The translations under genes and the position numbers were made by a program. 7,258 nt of DNA from Candidatus Krumholzibacteriia bacterium. GTDB taxonomy: Bacteria; Krumholzibacteriota; Krumholzibacteriia; LZORAL124-64-63. The notes under the pieces were generated by a model. The model made no database searches. It was not told where the DNA came from and worked only from the letters and a program-made list of their open reading frames with translations. Positions 1-6,720 of this stretch are shown one piece after another (the first letter of the stretch is position 1; the number at the start of each line of letters is the position of its first letter). The DNA is taken from positions 1 to 7,258 of the forward strand of contig JAQULN010000144.1 in the NCBI GenBank assembly GCA_028718575.1, given 5' to 3'.

Positions 1-461
1 GTGTCGGCAGGAACGCCGTAGGCGATTCGGGTCTCGGGATTGAATGGATTCGGATAGTTCGGACCTAGCACCGGCTGCCGCGGCGGGACATCCTGGCCGC
101 GGTCGGTCTGATCCGGCTCCAGGTAGACCGGGTCGGACCACTCGCTCGGCGGCGAGGATCGGCCCAGACTGTCGTAGCCGACCACGCGAATACGCTGGAC
201 CACGCCGCGCTCGGCGGCCAGGACGTACGTGGTCGCGTGCTCGACTGTGGCGAGCAACTGAGGCATATCTCCGCCGCGTTGCAGGTAGACTTCGTAGCGC
301 ACCGCCAGAGCCAACGGCTGGCCGTCGCCGTCGGTCGGCGGACACGGTGTCCAGCCGAACGTAATGGGAACGTCGTCGGTCTGGGCGACGGCGGCCGGCG
401 CCCCAGCCAGCAGCAAGGCTGCCAGCACCGGGAACACTCCGCGGAAGCACTTGCATTGCAC
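1..461 (-). CDS. Secreted protein with FN3-like domain and FlgD/T9SS-like C-terminal sorting domain (3' end beyond window)
   Basis: The reading frame is open from a GTG at 461-459 to the window edge (153 codons), so the C-terminus is missing. A GAGGT ribosome-binding site lies about 10 nt upstream of the GTG; no ATG in this frame fits as well. Residues 1-26 form a signal peptide (Arg/Lys near the start, then a Leu/Ala-rich core ending AAVAQ). Residues about 33-114 have the pattern of a fibronectin type III-like beta sandwich (RYEVYLQRGG, then RIRVVGYDSLGRSSPPSEWS). After a linker, residues 133-148 read GPNYPNPFNPETRIAY, the opening of FlgD-like Ig or type IX-like C-terminal sorting domains; in the families I know this domain usually runs some 60-80 residues further. 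It is probably an exported or surface protein of about 200 residues. Its specific function is unknown. The frame, signal peptide and motif are seen directly; export by a type IX-like route is inferred. Confidence 0.85.
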   Translation of the reverse strand, partial: MQCKCFRGVFPVLAALLLAGAPAAVAQTDDVPITFGWTPCPPTDGDGQPLALAVRYEVYLQRGGDMPQLLATVEHATTYVLAAERGVVQRIRVVGYDSLGRSSPPSEWSDPVYLEPDQTDRGQDVPPRQPVLGPNYPNPFNPETRIAYGVPAD

Positions 462-487
462 GTCCGTCTTACCTCAACTGCTGAAAG

Positions 488-528
488 ACCGCCCGCCATC
501 GGGTACTCGAATGCCTCAACCGGGCGAT
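488..528 (-). other. Possible leader hairpin upstream of the sorting-domain protein
   Basis: On the minus strand ATCGCCCG (528-521) can pair with CGGGCGGT (495-488) over 8 bp including one G-U pair, around a 25-nt loop, 27 bp before the GTG start. It lies in the 269-bp gap (462-730) between two minus-strand genes. No U tract follows, so it is not an intrinsic terminator. Hairpins of this size are common by chance in GC-rich DNA, so a role is only a possibility. Confidence 0.2.
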
Positions 529-606
529 TGCAAGGCGGGGGCCAGCAGTCAGCTCTGCCGCCTGCCTGTCCAAGGTTCATTTCTAGCAAGCAACTCCGAT
601 TGCGGT

Positions 607-624
607 CTATAATTATCTAATATT
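607..624 (-). promoter_or_regulatory. AT-rich island, candidate promoter -10 region for the 1-461 gene
   Basis: An 18-bp stretch that is almost entirely A/T except for two cytosines stands out in GC-rich surroundings, between the peptidase gene and the downstream minus-strand gene. On the minus strand it contains GATAAT (617-612), one mismatch from the -10 consensus; I see no good -35 box 16-18 bp upstream. It would give a leader of roughly 140-150 nt. The plus strand reads a perfect TATAAT at 608-613, but no plus-strand gene follows. The rest of 462-730 shows nothing recognisable. Confidence 0.3.
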
Positions 625-730
625 CGCTGAGATCGGGTCTCGTTCTTCAACGGGCAGTCAGCAAATGTTGCCGTCAGACGAGCTTGCGCATTGCACGATC
701 CGGCGGGAAACCCTTGGTTACGATGCGGAA

Positions 731-1687
731 TCACAGACCGCCGCCGAGGGGTGGACCATCGGCGTCGTCGGCTCCGTCGGCGTCGTCGGCTCCGCCGGCT
801 TCCTCGGCTTCCGCCGCCGCCGCAAGGCTGCGCCGGTTGATCACGATCTTGCGGACGGCGCCAATGCTGAACAGTAGGGCCATCAACACGAAGAGCGTCG
901 GCCAGCGAAACACGAGCAGGATCCAGCCGAAACGCAGCCGCATCGCACCGTCGAATGCGCTGGCGAACTGCTCGGGAGTCTGTCCCGTCGCACTGGCGAA
1001 CCCGCCGGCAAACTCGCCATAGCGACGCGCCGCCGCCACCACCCTGGACACGGCGCCCGGACCGTGTTCGCGCTCGAGCCAGTTGACCGCCAGCAGGCTG
1101 GTCCGGTACGCGCGCTGCGCCGCCGCCTCGCCGCGCGGAAAAGGGCCGGCCAGGCTGGCCAAGGTCGGCGGGCTGCCGCTGAGCACGACACTCAGCGTGT
1201 CGACGAATCGCCATTCGCCTGCCGCGCGCATCGCGACGCCTTCATGCAGCCAGGTGGGCAGACGGACCTCTCCCGCCGCCTGGAAAAGCAGTGCGTGGGC
1301 CATCTCGTGCATGAAGACGACCTCGGCGCCGGGTCCCCGCACGGGCAACCGCTCGTAGTCCAGTGCGATCACGCGCCCAGGCGGCAGGGCCACGCCAACG
1401 CCCCAATCGGGCAGGCGGTCAGCGAAGTAGCGCTCGAAACGTTCGCTGGTCAGCACAAGGCAGAGGACCGTGTCGGCGACCGCTCCCACCGGCAGGATAT
1501 CCGCGGCCAACGCCGCACCGTGCTTCGACCAGATGCGTTCGCAAAGCCTGGCTGCGGCGAGCCCTGCCTCGCCTTCGACCTGGAAAACGACGGGCGGCGA
1601 CGAAGCGGCCGCGGCCGTTGCGACCGCGATGCTCGCCGACAGGACCAAGCCTGACACAAAAGCCGCCAGGCGGCAGCGGGGTGTCAT
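731..1687 (-). CDS. Membrane-anchored MA-like (gluzincin) zinc metallopeptidase
   Basis: A 318-residue protein. The start chosen is the ATG at 1687-1685, because GGAGG lies 8 nt upstream of it; a longer frame from 1714 would add nine residues with no such site. Residues 1 to about 30 form a signal peptide (TPRCRLAAF, then a long Ala/Val/Leu core). The zinc site is HEMAH at residues 127-131 followed by WLHEGVA with Glu149 as the likely third ligand, the arrangement of the peptidase MA-like superfamily. A 'RAYRTSLLAVNWLEREHG' segment at about 192-209 is also typical of that family. Residues about 255-278 (WILLVFRWPTLFVLMALLFS) form a transmembrane helix followed by RKIVINRR, placing the catalytic domain outside the cytoplasmic membrane and a short acidic tail inside. 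It is probably an active envelope protease; the substrate is unknown. It is divergently oriented from the sirtuin gene across a 103-bp gap. Confidence 0.85.
   Translation of the reverse strand: MTPRCRLAAFVSGLVLSASIAVATAAAASSPPVVFQVEGEAGLAAARLCERIWSKHGAALAADILPVGAVADTVLCLVLTSERFERYFADRLPDWGVGVALPPGRVIALDYERLPVRGPGAEVVFMHEMAHALLFQAAGEVRLPTWLHEGVAMRAAGEWRFVDTLSVVLSGSPPTLASLAGPFPRGEAAAQRAYRTSLLAVNWLEREHGPGAVSRVVAAARRYGEFAGGFASATGQTPEQFASAFDGAMRLRFGWILLVFRWPTLFVLMALLFSIGAVRKIVINRRSLAAAAEAEEAGGADDADGADDADGPPLGGGL
761..814 (-). repeat. 18-bp tandem repeat encoding an acidic 6-residue repeat (ADDADG)
   Basis: Two near-identical 18-bp units (761-778 and 779-796, one difference) followed by a degenerate third (797-814). 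In the peptidase frame they encode ADDADG twice, preceded by a related AEEAGG, in the C-terminal tail after the membrane helix. The repeat length is a multiple of three, so copy-number change would keep the frame. Confidence 0.75.
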
Positions 1688-1702
1688 CACCGTCGCCTCC
1701 AG

Positions 1703-1732
1703 TTGACAGAACATCCCGGTCGCGTCGATCTT
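1703..1732 (+). promoter_or_regulatory. Candidate promoter for the sirtuin gene
   Basis: A perfect -35 hexamer TTGACA lies at 1703-1708 in the 103-bp gap between divergent genes. The matching -10 at 18-bp spacing is the weak GATCTT (1727-1732), so only the -35 is convincing. The gap must also hold the promoter of the divergent peptidase gene, and this -35 falls in that gene's leader just before its ribosome-binding site. Confidence 0.3.
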
Positions 1733-1790
1733 GGCTTACCGCGGGCATCCGCGCAAGCGGCGGCCCTGCCCACGAACCGAGGAAACGATC

Positions 1791-2528
1791 GTGGACGAGT
1801 CCCGGCAACGCGATCTGGTCGACCTGCGGCGGCGCCTCCAACCCGACGCCGCCGTCGCCGTGTTGACCGGCGCCGGCATCTCGGCCGCGAGCGGGATTCC
1901 CACGTTCCGCGGCAAGGACGACAGTCTCTGGGCGCGTTACCGCCCCCAAGACCTCGCCACTTGCCAAGCCTTCGCGCGCGACCCCGAACTGGTCTGGCGT
2001 TGGTACGACTGGCGGCGCGGCCTGATCGCCGGCAGCAGGCCGAACGCGGCCCACGCCGCGTTGACCGCCCTGGCCGCGCGCACCCGTCTCAGCCTGATCA
2101 CCCAGAACGTGGACGGCTACCACCAACAAGCCGGCAGTCGAGACGTCATCGAATACCACGGCAGCATCTGGGTCGTGCGCTGCACGCGCTGCCGCTTCCA
2201 GGCGGAAGACCGCCGCGTCCCGTTGCCGATACCCCCGCGCTGCCCCGATTGCGACGCCCTGCTGCGTCCCGGCGTGGTCTGGTTCGGCGAGGGTATTCCG
2301 CCTGAAGCCCATCGCGCCGCGGCCGCCGCGGCGGCGGACTGCAACGTCATGCTCGTGATCGGCACGGCGGGCGCGGTCTATCCCGCCGCCGGTCTGGTGG
2401 ACACGGCCCGCGCTCACGGCGCCTTCGTCGCGGAGTTCAACGTCGAATCGAGCGCGGTCACCGGCCGTGCGGACCTCTTCATCTCTGGCAGCGCGGCCGA
2501 GACGGTGCCATTGTTGCTGGATTCCTGA
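1791..2528 (+). CDS. cobB: NAD-dependent protein deacylase, class III sirtuin (CobB/SIRT5-like)
   Basis: A 245-residue Sir2-family enzyme that removes acyl groups from lysine using NAD+, giving nicotinamide and O-acyl-ADP-ribose; cytosolic. The GTG at 1791 is chosen because GAGGAA precedes it by 6 nt and the sirtuin core begins soon after; an upstream in-frame ATG at 1731 lacks such a site and adds 20 low-similarity residues. Motifs in order: GAGISAASGIPTFR (27-40, NAD binding), TQNVD (104-108), EYHG with catalytic His123, zinc cysteines 131/134 and 151/154, GVVWFGE (161-167), GTAGAVYPAA (191-200). Tyr72 and Arg75 (WYDWRR) match the Tyr-x-x-Arg pair of SIRT5 and E. coli CobB that binds succinyl or malonyl groups, so desuccinylase or demalonylase activity is predicted besides deacetylation. 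All catalytic and zinc residues are present. It is followed after 64 bp by the PHP gene on the same strand, probably one transcript. Confidence 0.93.
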   Translation: MDESRQRDLVDLRRRLQPDAAVAVLTGAGISAASGIPTFRGKDDSLWARYRPQDLATCQAFARDPELVWRWYDWRRGLIAGSRPNAAHAALTALAARTRLSLITQNVDGYHQQAGSRDVIEYHGSIWVVRCTRCRFQAEDRRVPLPIPPRCPDCDALLRPGVVWFGEGIPPEAHRAAAAAAADCNVMLVIGTAGAVYPAAGLVDTARAHGAFVAEFNVESSAVTGRADLFISGSAAETVPLLLDS

Positions 2529-2592
2529 AGGACCGGAGCCAGCATAGCGGCAACGCGCACCGCGACGGCGCGGGCGCCGGAAGGACCTCGCA

Positions 2593-3423
2593 ATGCTCAT
2601 CGACCTGCACAGCCACAGCGATCAGTCGGACGGCTCGCTTACCCCCGAGGCGCTGGTGGATCACGCTGTGACCGCCGGCGTCAGGATCCTGGCCTTGACG
2701 GACCACGACACGACCGCCGGTCATCGCCGGTTCCGCGCCCGCGCCGAGACGACCGGACTGACTCCGATCTGCGGCGTCGAAGTCTCCTGCACCTGGGAGC
2801 ACGGCAACTGCCATCTACTGGGGCTAGGCGTGCGCGACGACTTCGAGCCGCTCGAGGACGCCCTGCGGGAGATCCGCGGCGGCCGCAACAGGCGCAACGA
2901 GAAGATCATCGCCAAGTTGAACGCGCTCGGCTATCCGGTGACTTTGGCCGAGGTCGAGGCCATCGCCGGCGGCGAGGTCGTGGCGCGGCCCCACGTGGCG
3001 CGCGTGCTCGAAGCCCGCGGCCTGGTAGCGAACTACCAGGAGGCGTTCACCAAGCTCTTGGCCAAGGGCGGGCCCGCCTACGCGGACCGTTTCCGGCTGG
3101 AGCCCGAGGCCGCGGTGGCCCTGGTCACCGCGGCCGGCGGCAAGGCGGTGCTGGCCCATCCCTCGCAGCTCAAGCTCGACGACGCGGGAGTTCGCGCCTT
3201 GGCGGCTCGCCTGCAACCTCACGGACTATGGGGGCTGGAGGTCTACTACACCGGGGTCACTGGGGACAAAATCGCGTCCTATGGCAAGATTGCCGCCGAT
3301 CTCGGATTGCGGGTCTGCATGGGCAGCGATTTCCACGGTACGGCCAAGCCGCATGTCAAGATCGGTCACTACAGCCCCGACAAGCCGTTGCCGGGACCCT
3401 GCCCGCCGGAATTGCTGCCTTGA
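2593..3423 (+). CDS. PHP-domain metal-dependent phosphoesterase, YciV/RNase AM-like
   Basis: A 276-residue PHP (polymerase and histidinol phosphatase) protein. GGAAGGA ends 7 nt before the ATG, supporting this start. It resembles E. coli YciV (RNase AM, Rnm; about 293 residues) along most of its length: DLHSHSDQSDGSLTPEALV at 4-22, LTDHDTT (35-41), GVEVS..W (61-68), RPHVAR (132-137), GGKAVLAHP (182-190), GSDFHG (244-249). The metal-binding set appears complete: His6, His8, Asp13, His38, Glu63, His74, His189, Asp246, His248. Characterised relatives act as 5'-3' exoribonucleases that trim RNA 5' ends, or as 3',5'-nucleoside bisphosphate (pAp-type) phosphatases; which activity applies cannot be told from sequence alone. 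It lies 64 bp after the sirtuin gene and ends 21 bp from the convergent subtilase gene. Confidence 0.88.
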   Translation: MLIDLHSHSDQSDGSLTPEALVDHAVTAGVRILALTDHDTTAGHRRFRARAETTGLTPICGVEVSCTWEHGNCHLLGLGVRDDFEPLEDALREIRGGRNRRNEKIIAKLNALGYPVTLAEVEAIAGGEVVARPHVARVLEARGLVANYQEAFTKLLAKGGPAYADRFRLEPEAAVALVTAAGGKAVLAHPSQLKLDDAGVRALAARLQPHGLWGLEVYYTGVTGDKIASYGKIAADLGLRVCMGSDFHGTAKPHVKIGHYSPDKPLPGPCPPELLP

Positions 3424-3426
3424 TCG

Positions 3427-3439
3427 CGGGCGTCGCCCG
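3427..3439. terminator. Short GC hairpin between convergent genes
   Basis: CGGGC-GTC-GCCCG forms a perfect 5-bp stem with a 3-nt loop inside the 21-bp gap between the PHP stop (3421-3423) and the subtilase stop (3445-3447). It could serve both directions, but no T tract follows on either strand, so it is weak as an intrinsic terminator. Confidence 0.25.
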
Positions 3440-3444
3440 GCGCC

Positions 3445-6400
3445 CTATTCCACGGTGATGGGCACCTCCAACACTAGGCGGCCGCCGGCATCGCCGGGAC
3501 GCTTGTCGGCGAGATCGCGGTCGTGGAAGCGGACGGCCCCGAAATAGCCCAGGCCTTCGGGAGCCGCGGGCCAGACCTCGCCAAAACTCAACTTCAGCGT
3601 TGCCGGCACCCCGCAGTAGAGCTGCAGCGGCCCTTGGCCCGGCCCCTGGACCTTCCCCGCCACCGGCTCGGCGAAGTGATAGCGCTCCTCGAGCTGTAGG
3701 CTCCACTCCTTCATGTCGGCGGCGACGGCGAACGCGCCGACAACCTGCAAGGTGAAGCTGGCCTCGTCGCTGCCGGCCGCAAGGTCGGCCGAGACCGTGA
3801 CCTCGGTTCCATCGAAGCCGGTCTGGTCCAGGGCGACCCCGCCGGCGTCCAGAATGTTGACCGCGCAGTCGGTGAAAAGGTTAGCCGTCGCCTTGTCCAA
3901 CTCCAGCCTGAAGACGGCTCGCGGCGTAGTGCGATTCAAGGTGAATGCATACGTCCAGGTGTCGGCTTCCTCGAGGTTGATCGACCGCTGCTTCCGCCAA
4001 CCGTCGACCTGGGCGGCCGCCTCGCCGCGGAACACGCCGGGATAGCTGCGAATGACCGTCAATTCGGCGGTGGCGTCCTTGCCCGCCGCGGGCCGCTTGA
4101 GGGTCGCGATCTGTGCCGGTTCGGCTTCGTAGGCGTCGCAACTGGCGGTTACGCGGTAGGCGGTGTTCTGCGTGGCCGTGATGGCGCTGACCACCATGAT
4201 CTCCCAGGTGCCTGGATACAGTTCCGGCCGCAAGATCGTCTGGTCGGCGATCGTCTCGGCGGTGCGGCTGGCCGACGGCGTGCGGCCGCGCTCGCGGCCT
4301 TCCGGATCGTTGATGCGAACGTGGGCCAACGCGCCTCGGCCTGCCCCGGTGTCCTCGCTCACCTCCAGGCGTACGCGCAAGGCGCTCGCGCCCGCGGGAA
4401 CGTCCACGAAATACCGGTGGACCCAACTCGCGGGCAGGTCGCGAGCCGACCAGGTCGCCGTGTAGCCGTTCTCCACGCCGAGCGGTGTTCCCACGACCAC
4501 GGTGTTCCAGACGTACCATTCGCGTGCGGCCAGGCCGCCGAGGTCGCCGCCGGCAAGGCTGGCGACCACGCGCGCGGCGTAGTGTCCCGGCGCGGTCAAC
4601 TTGCGGCCGTCGTATTGCAGGGTCAGGGTCAGCGGGTGCGCGCCGCGCAGATAGTCCTTGCCCGTGACCACCTCGAGCCAATCGGTCTCGCTGCGGAAAC
4701 TGAACGCGCGCAGAAAATTGTTGCGCGCATCCGCGTCCAGGTCGGGATGGAAGATCGGCTTGACGGTCACCTGGACGCGCTCAGGCTTGACCGGGGCGCC
4801 GCCGGGCACGCGCCAGTAGGCAGCGCTGGCAAGCCGGTCGCTCGCCAAGGGGCAGGTCGTTTCCACGCGGTACCACAGCACCTGGTGCGCCGACTTGCTG
4901 CGCGCCAGCTCGCGCAAGACCGGCCAGCTCGCGGCGATGTTCACCAGACCGCCGCCCTGGTCGTTCAGGCTGAGGCCGTCGACGCGGGTGGCGCCGGCGA
5001 TCAAGGCGCGTTTGACCATGCCCCAGTGCGTGGTCAGCCCCTCGTCGCGCGCCGCGCTCAAGAGCAACGCCACCGCGCCGGCCGCCTGCGGACTGGCCAT
5101 GCTGGTGCCGTTGAAGCGGCCGGAGCCGTCGAGATGTCCGGGCACGGTCGAGAGCGCCGACCCCGGCGCGATGACATCCGGCTTGGGCGTCTCGCCGCCG
5201 CGGCTCGAGAAGGCGAACAGCGTCGCGCGCGGCAGGTTCGCGTCGTAGAGGTCCTGCGCCGTGGCCGGCGACAGATAGGCGCCCACGGCGATCACGCTTT
5301 CGCTGGTGGCGGGCAGCCCGACCGTGCTGAGGCCGGGCCCCTCGTTGCCCGCGCTCGTGCAGACGTAAAAGTCGGGACGCTCGGCCAGCAGCTCGTCGAG
5401 CCAGCCGCCCATGGCGTCCTTGCCCTCGTCGACCGACGCGACCCCGAAGCTCATGTTGACCACGACCGGCAGGCCCCAGCGCTTGCCGAAGTCCGCCGCG
5501 AATTCGAAAGCCTTCTGCATCGAGGCGGTGCGCGTCGCGCCGCCGGCGAGCCGGTTGTCCCCCAGCTTGCAGCTGATCAGAAAGGCGCCGGGCGCCGCTC
5601 CGTCCAGACCCGCCTGGCCGTAGACGTCATGGCCGGCGGCAATGCCGGCGCAGTGGGTACCGTGGCTGCCGTCGTCGAAGTGGAATTCGACCACCGGCTC
5701 GGTCGGCTTGCCGAGAAAATCGGTCTCCTGGCGGACGTTGACCGACCAGGACATGAGTTTGCGACTCTCGGGCGCGCTGTCGTTGCGCAGCGCGAAGAGG
5801 TCGTGATTGACGTGATAGTCGCGCAACAGGACTTCGTCGCCGAGATCGCCGTCGCTGTTGGTGTCGACCGCGACCAGCCAGACCCGCGGCGTCGTGCGCG
5901 CCTCGGCCACCGCTTCGGCCGCCGTCCGGTTCAACGCTTGCAACTGCTCGTAGCCCTTGCCCACGCCGATCGCGGCTTCTACGGCCGCGTGATCGGCTTG
6001 CCAAACCAAGAAGCCGAAAACGTCGTTCTTGTCGCCGTCGTCGTTCAAATCATGCACACCCGGACTGTTCTTGAACTCGCTCTCGCGGATGGCGCCGATA
6101 AAAACCTTGTCAGCCGCCGCCGGCAGCACGGCGAGCGACCCGGCGCCGCGCAACTGCAGGCCGTCTGCGGCCCGCCAGACGCCGGCGTCGCCATCCCAGG
6201 TCGCCGGTTCCGTGGACCAGTCGCCCTGGGTCGAGAAATCCCGCGCGTCCAACACCTTGACCAGACCGGCGGGCGTGGTCTGCAAACCGGGCGCGTAGAG
6301 GTCGATGCCGGTGTCCAGGATGGCGATCACCACGCCGCGGCCGTCCCACTGGGGATGGGCCTCTCGCCAGGCGACCGCGCCAATGTCGGCGGCGGGCAGG

Positions 6401-6504
6401 AAATTCCACGCCGTCTGGGCCGCACCGGCGCCCGCGGTCAGGACTACGGCGCAGGCGAACAGAACGGCGGACATCGTCGCGCGGCACGGACGGAATACAA
6501 ACAT
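3445..6504 (-). CDS. Exported subtilisin-like serine peptidase of the tripeptidyl-peptidase II type
   Basis: A 1019-residue S8 peptidase. The ATG at 6504-6502 is chosen because GGAGG lies 6 nt upstream and a signal peptide follows (residues 1 to about 29: MFVFRPCR, then a hydrophobic Ala/Val/Leu stretch ending GAGAAQ); the open frame continues upstream to 6663 but has no such site and crosses the promoter. Catalytic residues: Asp64 (AILDTGID), His281 (DDGSHGTHCAG), oxyanion Asn387 (SAGNEGPGLSTVGLPA), Ser468 (NGTSMASP). Spacing of 217 and 187 residues nearly equals human TPPII (Asp44, His264, Ser449). The long insert between Asp and His and several segments also resemble TPPII: DGRGVVIAILDTGID, VDTNSDGDLGDEVLLRDY, APGAFLISCKLGDNRL, VGAYLSP. 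The C-terminal half (about 545-1019) is beta-rich and partly TPPII-like (VKPIFHP, FVDVPAGA). It probably acts in the periplasm or outside the cell. The glutamates of human TPPII at 305 and 331 align with Ala323 and Val355, so tripeptidyl specificity is doubtful. No sorting domain is seen at the C-terminus. Confidence 0.93.
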   Translation of the reverse strand: MFVFRPCRATMSAVLFACAVVLTAGAGAAQTAWNFLPAADIGAVAWREAHPQWDGRGVVIAILDTGIDLYAPGLQTTPAGLVKVLDARDFSTQGDWSTEPATWDGDAGVWRAADGLQLRGAGSLAVLPAAADKVFIGAIRESEFKNSPGVHDLNDDGDKNDVFGFLVWQADHAAVEAAIGVGKGYEQLQALNRTAAEAVAEARTTPRVWLVAVDTNSDGDLGDEVLLRDYHVNHDLFALRNDSAPESRKLMSWSVNVRQETDFLGKPTEPVVEFHFDDGSHGTHCAGIAAGHDVYGQAGLDGAAPGAFLISCKLGDNRLAGGATRTASMQKAFEFAADFGKRWGLPVVVNMSFGVASVDEGKDAMGGWLDELLAERPDFYVCTSAGNEGPGLSTVGLPATSESVIAVGAYLSPATAQDLYDANLPRATLFAFSSRGGETPKPDVIAPGSALSTVPGHLDGSGRFNGTSMASPQAAGAVALLLSAARDEGLTTHWGMVKRALIAGATRVDGLSLNDQGGGLVNIAASWPVLRELARSKSAHQVLWYRVETTCPLASDRLASAAYWRVPGGAPVKPERVQVTVKPIFHPDLDADARNNFLRAFSFRSETDWLEVVTGKDYLRGAHPLTLTLQYDGRKLTAPGHYAARVVASLAGGDLGGLAAREWYVWNTVVVGTPLGVENGYTATWSARDLPASWVHRYFVDVPAGASALRVRLEVSEDTGAGRGALAHVRINDPEGRERGRTPSASRTAETIADQTILRPELYPGTWEIMVVSAITATQNTAYRVTASCDAYEAEPAQIATLKRPAAGKDATAELTVIRSYPGVFRGEAAAQVDGWRKQRSINLEEADTWTYAFTLNRTTPRAVFRLELDKATANLFTDCAVNILDAGGVALDQTGFDGTEVTVSADLAAGSDEASFTLQVVGAFAVAADMKEWSLQLEERYHFAEPVAGKVQGPGQGPLQLYCGVPATLKLSFGEVWPAAPEGLGYFGAVRFHDRDLADKRPGDAGGRLVLEVPITVE

Positions 6505-6556
6505 GGCGAACCTCCACGAGGGGCCAGACGGGCGTGGATCGGGAACGAACCCCGCA

Positions 6557-6585
6557 ATCATAGACGCCCGCGAGGCTCCTATCAA
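6557..6585 (-). promoter_or_regulatory. Sigma70-type promoter of the subtilase gene
   Basis: On the minus strand TTGATA (6585-6580) and TATGAT (6562-6557) are separated by exactly 17 bp, each one mismatch from consensus. Transcription would start near 6550, leaving a leader of about 45 nt with GGAGG before the ATG at 6504. This also supports the chosen start, since the longer upstream frame would run through the promoter. Confidence 0.7.
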
Positions 6586-6677
6586 GCGGTCGGGCAACGA
6601 TCTGGCCTTCAGCGCGGGCTGCGTCTCGGCGGCGCGGGGTTGACGCGGCGCGCGAACGAACACACCCTATCGGGGCC

Positions 6678-6720
6678 GACGGCCGGCGATCCGGCAGCGG
6701 CCGTCACGCTTTTTGTTTTT
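6678..6720 (+). terminator. Plus-oriented intrinsic-terminator-like hairpin in the leader of the PLP enzyme gene
   Basis: GACGGCCG (6678-6685) and CGGCCGTC (6698-6705) form a perfect 8-bp stem with a 12-nt loop, followed after ACGC by TTTTTGTTTTT (6710-6720). A competing inner pairing GCCGG (6682-6686) with CCGGC (6691-6695) also exists. Such a T run is rare in this GC-rich window. It lies between divergent genes, 24 bp before the downstream ATG, so no plus-strand gene ends here; it may be an attenuator in that gene's leader or the end of a short RNA. The 4-nt gap before the T tract is slightly long for a canonical terminator. Confidence 0.5.

Noticed and set aside
65..589. Minus-strand open frame (174 codons) starting in the gap upstream of the sorting-domain protein
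   Set aside because: The frame beginning at the GTG at 461 has a ribosome-binding site, a signal peptide and the NYPNPFNP motif; this one has none of these.
608..613. Perfect TATAAT on the plus strand
   Set aside because: No -35 box lies at suitable spacing and no plus-strand gene follows before 1791; the AT-rich island is better explained as serving the minus-strand gene.
549..1214. Minus-strand open frame (221 codons) overlapping the peptidase gene
   Set aside because: It is another frame of the same strand as the HEMAH peptidase, without a plausible start site or domain; the peptidase frame has signal peptide, active site and membrane helix.
1419..2600. Long minus-strand open frame (393 codons) opposite the sirtuin
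   Set aside because: It is Arg/Gly-rich with no recognisable motif, overlaps the well-supported sirtuin and peptidase genes, and is expected as a shadow in GC-rich DNA.
1791..3423. Sirtuin plus PHP gene considered as an anti-phage defence pair (Sir2-type NADase with partner)
   Set aside because: The sirtuin is a compact, complete CobB-like deacylase with zinc site and acyl-pocket residues, unlike defence Sir2 NADases fused to other domains, and the PHP protein is a housekeeping YciV type. No other defence genes are nearby.
3881..4681. Minus-strand open frame (266 codons) inside the subtilase gene
   Set aside because: It is an Arg/Pro-rich shadow of the subtilase C-terminal region with no domain pattern.
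6561..6626. Inverted repeat GCCCGCG (6566-6572) / CGCGGGC (6613-6619), extendable with AGAC/GTCT, resembling the closing helix of a riboswitch
   Set aside because: The left arm overlaps the minus-strand subtilase promoter, the interior does not fit SAM-I, SAM-II, SAM-IV or SAH riboswitch cores as I know them, and 7-bp repeats are common by chance at this GC content.
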